Below, in pieces: positions 20,734 through 24,861 of a stretch of 24,861 nucleotides of DNA. The notes below the pieces were generated by a model. It made no database searches. It worked only from the letters and a program-made list of their open reading frames with translations, and was not told where the DNA came from. Both the position numbers and the translations under genes were made by a program. Each line of letters opens with the position of its first letter. Position 1 is the stretch's first letter. Source of the DNA: Patescibacteria group bacterium (lineage in GTDB: Bacteria; Patescibacteriota; Saccharimonadia; CAILAD01; GCA-016700035); assembly GCA_030917125.1 (NCBI GenBank), contig JAUPVH010000059.1:1-24861 (forward strand), written 5' to 3'.

Positions 20734-22152
20734 TCATTTAATGAGCTCCTCTGCCGATGGGGGTAGGCTTTTAATATTTGTGCGGTACACATCTACAAAA
20801 CGCGGCTGTCCAAAAACGAAAAGTGCCGTCAGTACAGCGGAAAATAGTCCAACTAAAAGGGCTATTTCAACCACGATGCGTTTACGACTTTTTACATGCT
20901 GTGAGTCATTCATCATTTGTGATACCTGCTTGGGGTATGCTCGACGCACCAGCCACTGATAGGCGCGCGGCCAATAACTGACTGACCAGATAGTAAACAA
21001 TGAGAGTACAAACAACACTAAGCTAGCCGCAAAAACAAACAAGAGTGCCCGACCAGTCGTGGTTGTAATCTGTAAAAGCCCATACACTACGGTAGCCCAA
21101 CTCACACCACCAACTAACAGTGCCGTAAAACTTGCCATGACGAGCCAGAAGAAGCCAAGTGCCAGTGCACGAGTCCAATTTCTAAAAATCAACCCAAAAG
21201 AACGCACAATAATAAAGCTTGCCGGCCGATTGGTCAGCGCCAACATGACACGCGTAATCGGTCGGTGCGCGGCAATCAGCCAACTCAACATCAAGGCCGC
21301 CATCAATCCGAGATTAAACAGCAAGCTCCAATTGGCGCTCAAAGTATCATCTCGTCCAGAATAGGCGTAGCCAATAATTAAGCCAGATGCCAGCAGCGCT
21401 GCTGATACAAACAGAAAATCAAACAGCGCAATCCCCGCAAACCGCCATATTTTACCCGCGGCCTGAAGCCATATATGTCGGGCGCTTGTCATGCGGTGAT
21501 CATTTTTGCGCGCCGAAAGTCCGTAGGCAACGATGACGCAAAGGTGTCGGATAAACCAAATAGTACTCATTAAAGCAGCGGCAAAAATTACTCCCCAAAA
21601 GACGAGCTCAGGGTTGGCCGTCTGTAACTGCCTAACAGTACGACTATACAACTCGGCGATTGATTGTTTTTGTAGCTCAGCGATTAAAAAAACGAGTGCT
21701 GGCAAGAATACGTACAGCCATGTCATTGGAGACAGCAGTACAATCCCAAAACTTGCAAGAATACCCTTCTTGGTACGACCCTCGGAAAGAGACGGTACAA
21801 TCACGGCCGACCACAAGGACTGCTTGGTCGCTGGTGCCATCTGATGCGGCAACGGCAGCGATGGATGGCTAACATTGTGCGGATGCAATACCCGAGCCGC
21901 CGCCAATTTTGGATCTGGATGCATCACCGCCTGCTGATGAGACGAGAGCCGGATTGCACTAGGGAGCGGCTTTTCAGCCACACGTGCAGCTCGGTGAACC
22001 GGCCTTTTTGCCTTGGGCTGCACCTCTACGCGACGGGCTACGGCCGGCCCGAGCTTATCGCCAGTATTGAGAGAATAGCGAACGCCATCCACGGTTACCA
22101 TTCGTTTGGCACGCGGAGATTGCGGGTTGGATAGAGAAGACGGATTAGGCAT
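20734..22152 (-). CDS. Polytopic membrane protein of unknown function in the crt operon
   Basis: 472 residues. Residues 1-115 are soluble, Pro/His/Arg-rich and low in complexity (VAEKPLPSAIRLSSHQQ, HPHNVSHPSLPLPHQM). About seven hydrophobic segments follow between 130 and 450, some long and Ala/Leu-rich. The C-terminus is short and ends PPSAEELIK. No UbiA (NDxxD), lycopene cyclase or transporter motif was seen. It starts at ATG 22152, 8 bases after crtB, so it is probably co-transcribed with the carotenoid genes. It might alternatively be a Saccharibacteria core membrane protein that merely neighbours secE. Function unknown. Confidence 0.8.
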   Translation of the reverse strand: MPNPSSLSNPQSPRAKRMVTVDGVRYSLNTGDKLGPAVARRVEVQPKAKRPVHRAARVAEKPLPSAIRLSSHQQAVMHPDPKLAAARVLHPHNVSHPSLPLPHQMAPATKQSLWSAVIVPSLSEGRTKKGILASFGIVLLSPMTWLYVFLPALVFLIAELQKQSIAELYSRTVRQLQTANPELVFWGVIFAAALMSTIWFIRHLCVIVAYGLSARKNDHRMTSARHIWLQAAGKIWRFAGIALFDFLFVSAALLASGLIIGYAYSGRDDTLSANWSLLFNLGLMAALMLSWLIAAHRPITRVMLALTNRPASFIIVRSFGLIFRNWTRALALGFFWLVMASFTALLVGGVSWATVVYGLLQITTTTGRALLFVFAASLVLFVLSLFTIWSVSYWPRAYQWLVRRAYPKQVSQMMNDSQHVKSRKRIVVEIALLVGLFSAVLTALFVFGQPRFVDVYRTNIKSLPPSAEELIK

Positions 22153-22160
22153 AGGTAAGC

Positions 22161-23006
22161 TTACTGACCGGTGTAGACGCGCCAGACAACCTGCAGCTTG
22201 CTGAGACGGTTGAGACGAATGCGACCGATACTCACATTATACTGCTTTTGCTTCACTCGTTCGAGGATACCACGATAAAGCTGAAACGCTACCCTCACTG
22301 GCTTACGGTGTTGTGCCGGTATTTCCATCAGTCCAGGCTCAGCCTTATCGTAAAAATCTTCAGCTCGTTCACATAATTCGGCTACAGCCTGACGATAATC
22401 TGAATTGTCTGCCGAGCTTATGTCTTGGGGTAGATTATGCTTTTTTAGAACATTGGCAGGAATATAGGTTCGCTTCAGTGAGCTATCACTGGCAACGTCA
22501 CGAATAATATTCGTGTATTGCATGGCAATTCCCAAATTTTTTGCCGATTCAAAACCCGTTTTGGTAGTCACACCCAAAATTCGAGCACTCAATATACCAA
22601 CCACTCCGGCAACGTAATAGCTGTAGCGATCTAGGTCGCGTAGGGTTTGAGGTTGTGCAAACTCAATATCCGACTCGACTCCTTCTAAAACCTCCAGTAA
22701 TTCTTTCTGAGGAAGGTCATACCGATCAATCACCTGCCAAAACGCTGGCCAAATTTCCGCCTCAACCGTTGGTAGCTTACGGGTAGTAACCCCCTGCCGC
22801 ATAGCTTGAATCTGCGCACGCTTCTTGGCAACACTCAGCTCAGCCGAGTCAGCGATATCATCGGCAACTCGACAGAACGCATACAGCGCCTGAATGTCAT
22901 GTCGAGTACGAGTCTGAAACAACAGCGACGCTAAGTAAAATGTAGAGCTGGCCTGAGCCGTAACTCGCCGACAAGCTTGATAACTCTGCTTCAAGCTCAC
23001 CTCCAC
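22161..23006 (-). CDS. crtB: Phytoene/squalene synthase family enzyme
   Basis: 281 residues. This family condenses two GGPP (or FPP) head to head. The first Asp-rich motif is YAFCRVADDIADSAE (D49, D50, D53) and the second is YTNIIRDVASDSSLKRTYIP (D170, D174). The ending around QLYRGILERV matches phytoene synthases. The RTYIP after the second motif is like the R-x-Y-x-P of CrtB. Start is GTG 23006; AAGGAG lies 12 bases upstream, further than ideal. It follows crtE by 5 bases. Beside crtI and crtE the best call is phytoene synthase; a C30 dehydrosqualene synthase cannot be excluded without structure-based comparison. Confidence 0.88.
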   Translation of the reverse strand: MEVSLKQSYQACRRVTAQASSTFYLASLLFQTRTRHDIQALYAFCRVADDIADSAELSVAKKRAQIQAMRQGVTTRKLPTVEAEIWPAFWQVIDRYDLPQKELLEVLEGVESDIEFAQPQTLRDLDRYSYYVAGVVGILSARILGVTTKTGFESAKNLGIAMQYTNIIRDVASDSSLKRTYIPANVLKKHNLPQDISSADNSDYRQAVAELCERAEDFYDKAEPGLMEIPAQHRKPVRVAFQLYRGILERVKQKQYNVSIGRIRLNRLSKLQVVWRVYTGQ

Positions 23007-23011
23007 GTGCG

Positions 23012-24100
23012 CTACTTGCTCCTTCCGGTGAGATATCCCGTAAGATCATCGAATAATTGCGGCAAATCTCCCGGTAGAGCGAGCTTAGCAATAGCTTTTT
23101 TGGCAGCTTCAGCTTCAGCTTGAGCCGTGAAGATGGTTTTAGCCTTAGCTCCATTGTCGGTCAAAATTTTGCGCACCAACTTCAAATCTTGCGTCGTAAT
23201 GTTTTGATTCCCGTATTTAGCTTTAATCAAGGCCTTATCGGCGTCGTTAGCAAACTGCAAACCATAGTGCATGAGAAGCGTTCGCTTACCTTCACGCAAA
23301 TCCGTGATTGTTGGCTTACCAATTTCCTTAGCCGATCCAAACATACCCAAAAGATCATCGGTAATCTGAAAAGCTACACCAGCATGCAGGCCATAGCGCT
23401 CGAGGATCGACAGAATTGTATCATTTGCACCGGCTAAAACCGCACCCGACCGCAATGGTGCAACCATCGAATAGTGACCTGACTTATTCACATATATTTT
23501 GCGAATTTGCTGTGGCGTAAGCTTTGGAGAGAGGGCGGCAAAATCTTCAACAAACTGCCCGCCGACCAAACGAAAATGCATTTTTAAAAAGTCTGCCAAG
23601 AGTCGATCACGAACTTCTGGCTCAGTAGGAATGGTCGTAATAAGCTCCACCGCCATCAACATGGCCGCATCTCCTGCCATAAGAGCGGCATTTAAGGCAT
23701 GTTTATGCGCCAACTCATCGGAAAATCTGCGCTTCAACTGCTTTTCGTACACACCAGCAATATTCAGGCCACCATAGCGCTGACCATCTTGATCCATAAT
23801 GTCATCATGAATAAGCGCACCCAGGTGGTACACCTCCCACGCCAACGCCAAGCGTGCGAAGGCCTCTTCATTTTTGCCGCCACCTAATCGATAGCCCAGA
23901 TAGGTCATAAACGGCCGGAGACGCTTTCCGCCACGCAACGAGAATTTTTTCATCTCTTGGATTAAGCGCTTGTATTGAGCATCATATTTACCAGCTTCAG
24001 AAGCGCGCAAATCAAAGAAAACCGCCAACTCGCGGTCGGTTAATTCTTTTACATGGGCAATGGCGGCCGCTAGTTCAGGAGATTTTTCCATTTTCGACAT
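23012..24100 (-). CDS. crtE: Polyprenyl diphosphate synthase (GGPP synthase-like)
   Basis: A trans-prenyltransferase that elongates allylic diphosphates with IPP. Seen: GGKRLRP (about 57-63), first Asp-rich motif HDDIMD (about 98-103), KSGHYSMVAPLRSG, and second motif FQITDDLLGMFG (about 245-256), where the last Asp is Gly, as in many GGPP synthases. The C-terminal 60 residues are an Ala/Lys-rich helical region. I chose ATG 24100; an upstream TTG 24121 adds 7 residues and an ATG 24091 removes 3. None has a strong ribosome site, and all overlap the crtI end (24075). Product chain length is not certain from sequence. Confidence 0.9.
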   Translation of the reverse strand: MSKMEKSPELAAAIAHVKELTDRELAVFFDLRASEAGKYDAQYKRLIQEMKKFSLRGGKRLRPFMTYLGYRLGGGKNEEAFARLALAWEVYHLGALIHDDIMDQDGQRYGGLNIAGVYEKQLKRRFSDELAHKHALNAALMAGDAAMLMAVELITTIPTEPEVRDRLLADFLKMHFRLVGGQFVEDFAALSPKLTPQQIRKIYVNKSGHYSMVAPLRSGAVLAGANDTILSILERYGLHAGVAFQITDDLLGMFGSAKEIGKPTITDLREGKRTLLMHYGLQFANDADKALIKAKYGNQNITTQDLKLVRKILTDNGAKAKTIFTAQAEAEAAKKAIAKLALPGDLPQLFDDLTGYLTGRSK

Positions 24101-24861
24101 CTGTTTGAATTCGTTCTGCAACCAGCTTACCAGATAAGGTTACCATAGGTACACCACTACCGGGATAGGTCGACGCACCAACAAAGTACAGGCCACGCAC
24201 ATCACGGCTGACATTATGCGGACGGAAGTAGCCCGACTGGAAGAAGTGATGACTTAAACCGAACGCCGAACCGTCGGTTAAATTAAAGCGCGTTAAGAAA
24301 TCTTCAGGCGTAAACACTGCTTCCGTCTCAATGTTTTTGGCAATATCTTGACCAAGCACGCTCTTCATTCTTTCAAGCACTCGTTTACGAACCTTTTTCA
24401 CACCCTCATCCCAATCAACCTCGCCGCTAAGATTAGGCACCGGCACCAAAACATATAAAACATGCTTACCTTTTGGCGCTAAATCAGGGTCGGTCTTTGT
24501 AGGGATATACAAATAAAATGCCGGATCATCGGGCAGAATTTTTTCATGAAATATCTCTTCAAGATTATGCTTAAAATCTTCGGAGAAATAGACGTTGTGA
24601 TGCAATAGGCCGTCAAGCTGATGATCAACTCCCCAATAAAAGAGCATAGCACTTGATGCCTGCTTTAACTTATCGACTTTTTGATCGGGATAGCGGCGGC
24701 GATGCTCGGGTGCAAGCAGCTTTTTGTAGGTGTACGTAAGGTCGGCATTAGAAACCACAATATCGGCATCTAGTCTGGTGCCATCTTCGAGGCGCACCCC
24801 AACCGCCTGCTTCTGTTCGATAATAATTTCAGCAGTCGCGGCTTTTGTGCGAATTTCAACA
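24075..24861 (-). CDS. crtI: Phytoene desaturase, C-terminal part (runs off right edge)
   Basis: The frame is open to the window edge, giving 261 residues of the C-terminal half. Members introduce double bonds into phytoene using FAD. Visible: GVRLEDGTRLDADIVVSNADLTYTYKKLL (the substrate/FAD-domain boundary motif of amine-oxidase-type desaturases) and the C-terminal FAD-binding signature DVRGLYFVGASTYPGSGVPMVTLSGKL. The N-terminal dinucleotide-binding motif lies outside the window. The stop (24075-24077) overlaps the crtE start region. It is the first visible gene of the crtI-crtE-crtB unit. A related oxidoreductase (carotene isomerase or dehydrosqualene desaturase) is possible; the crtB neighbour supports CrtI. 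Confidence 0.9.
   Translation of the reverse strand, partial: VEIRTKAATAEIIIEQKQAVGVRLEDGTRLDADIVVSNADLTYTYKKLLAPEHRRRYPDQKVDKLKQASSAMLFYWGVDHQLDGLLHHNVYFSEDFKHNLEEIFHEKILPDDPAFYLYIPTKTDPDLAPKGKHVLYVLVPVPNLSGEVDWDEGVKKVRKRVLERMKSVLGQDIAKNIETEAVFTPEDFLTRFNLTDGSAFGLSHHFFQSGYFRPHNVSRDVRGLYFVGASTYPGSGVPMVTLSGKLVAERIQTDVENGKIS

Noticed and set aside
1..24861. CRISPR arrays, insertion sequences, att sites or prophage genes
   Set aside because: No regularly spaced repeats, transposase or integrase frames, or terminal inverted repeats were seen on either strand.
1..24861. Alternative genetic code (UGA as glycine, as in Gracilibacteria/SR1)
   Set aside because: UGA ends several genes exactly at the family's expected C-terminus or in ATGA overlaps (for example recR, the exonuclease, thyA), so it is a stop here.

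Overview
The window looks like a chromosomal segment of a Patescibacteria/CPR bacterium, most likely a Saccharibacteria (TM7) relative. This rests on tightly packed or overlapping genes, short core proteins, a secreted protein with the short membrane anchor plus Ser-Ser-Arg-Ala-Ala-Thr boundary I associate with that group, and a coiled-coil/beta protein I recall mainly from CPR genomes. UGA is read as stop throughout (standard code). Taxonomy is inferred from protein character, not from a marker-gene search. There are no tRNA or rRNA genes, CRISPR arrays or insertion sequences.

Layout. 1-443 (minus) is the N-terminal part of an exported protein. 646-1850 (plus) holds four small genes: an exported protein with a C-rich codon style, two tiny membrane proteins and a 49-residue Cys-rich zinc-finger protein. 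1883-4742 (minus) is ybaB-recR-DEDDh exonuclease-cysS, with overlapping genes. 4806-9283 (minus) is a surface-glycan operon: GtrA-like flippase, GT-C transferase, ALG5/GtrB-like GT2 and a second GT-C. 9357-12176 (minus) is dnaX-dnaB, and 12262-12810 (minus) the CPR-type coiled-coil protein. A plus-strand phosphoglycosyl transferase (12993-13610) stands alone between promoter and terminator.

Ribosomal/transcription block. secE-nusG-rplK-rplA (20621-18382) and rplJ-rplL (14696-13691) would normally be one cluster. Here they are separated by about 3.5 kb carrying thyA and a DHFR-HIT fusion (plus) and a nucleotidyltransferase and dCMP-deaminase-like gene (minus). Together these genes suggest a dCMP-to-dUMP-to-dTMP route with folate recycling. 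The ribosomal genes keep recognisable feedback sites: two copies of a 23S-like L1-binding element (before rplK and before rplA) and an L10 leader with a possible attenuator before rplJ.

Right end. 20734-24861 (minus) is an apparent operon crtI(partial)-crtE-crtB plus a 472-residue multi-spanning membrane protein of unknown role. The three enzymes predict GGPP to phytoene to a desaturated carotenoid, unusual for a reduced CPR genome.

Nearly all core genes run on the minus strand; the plus-strand genes are isolated, have their own promoters and terminators, and look richer in C-ending codons, consistent with later acquisition.
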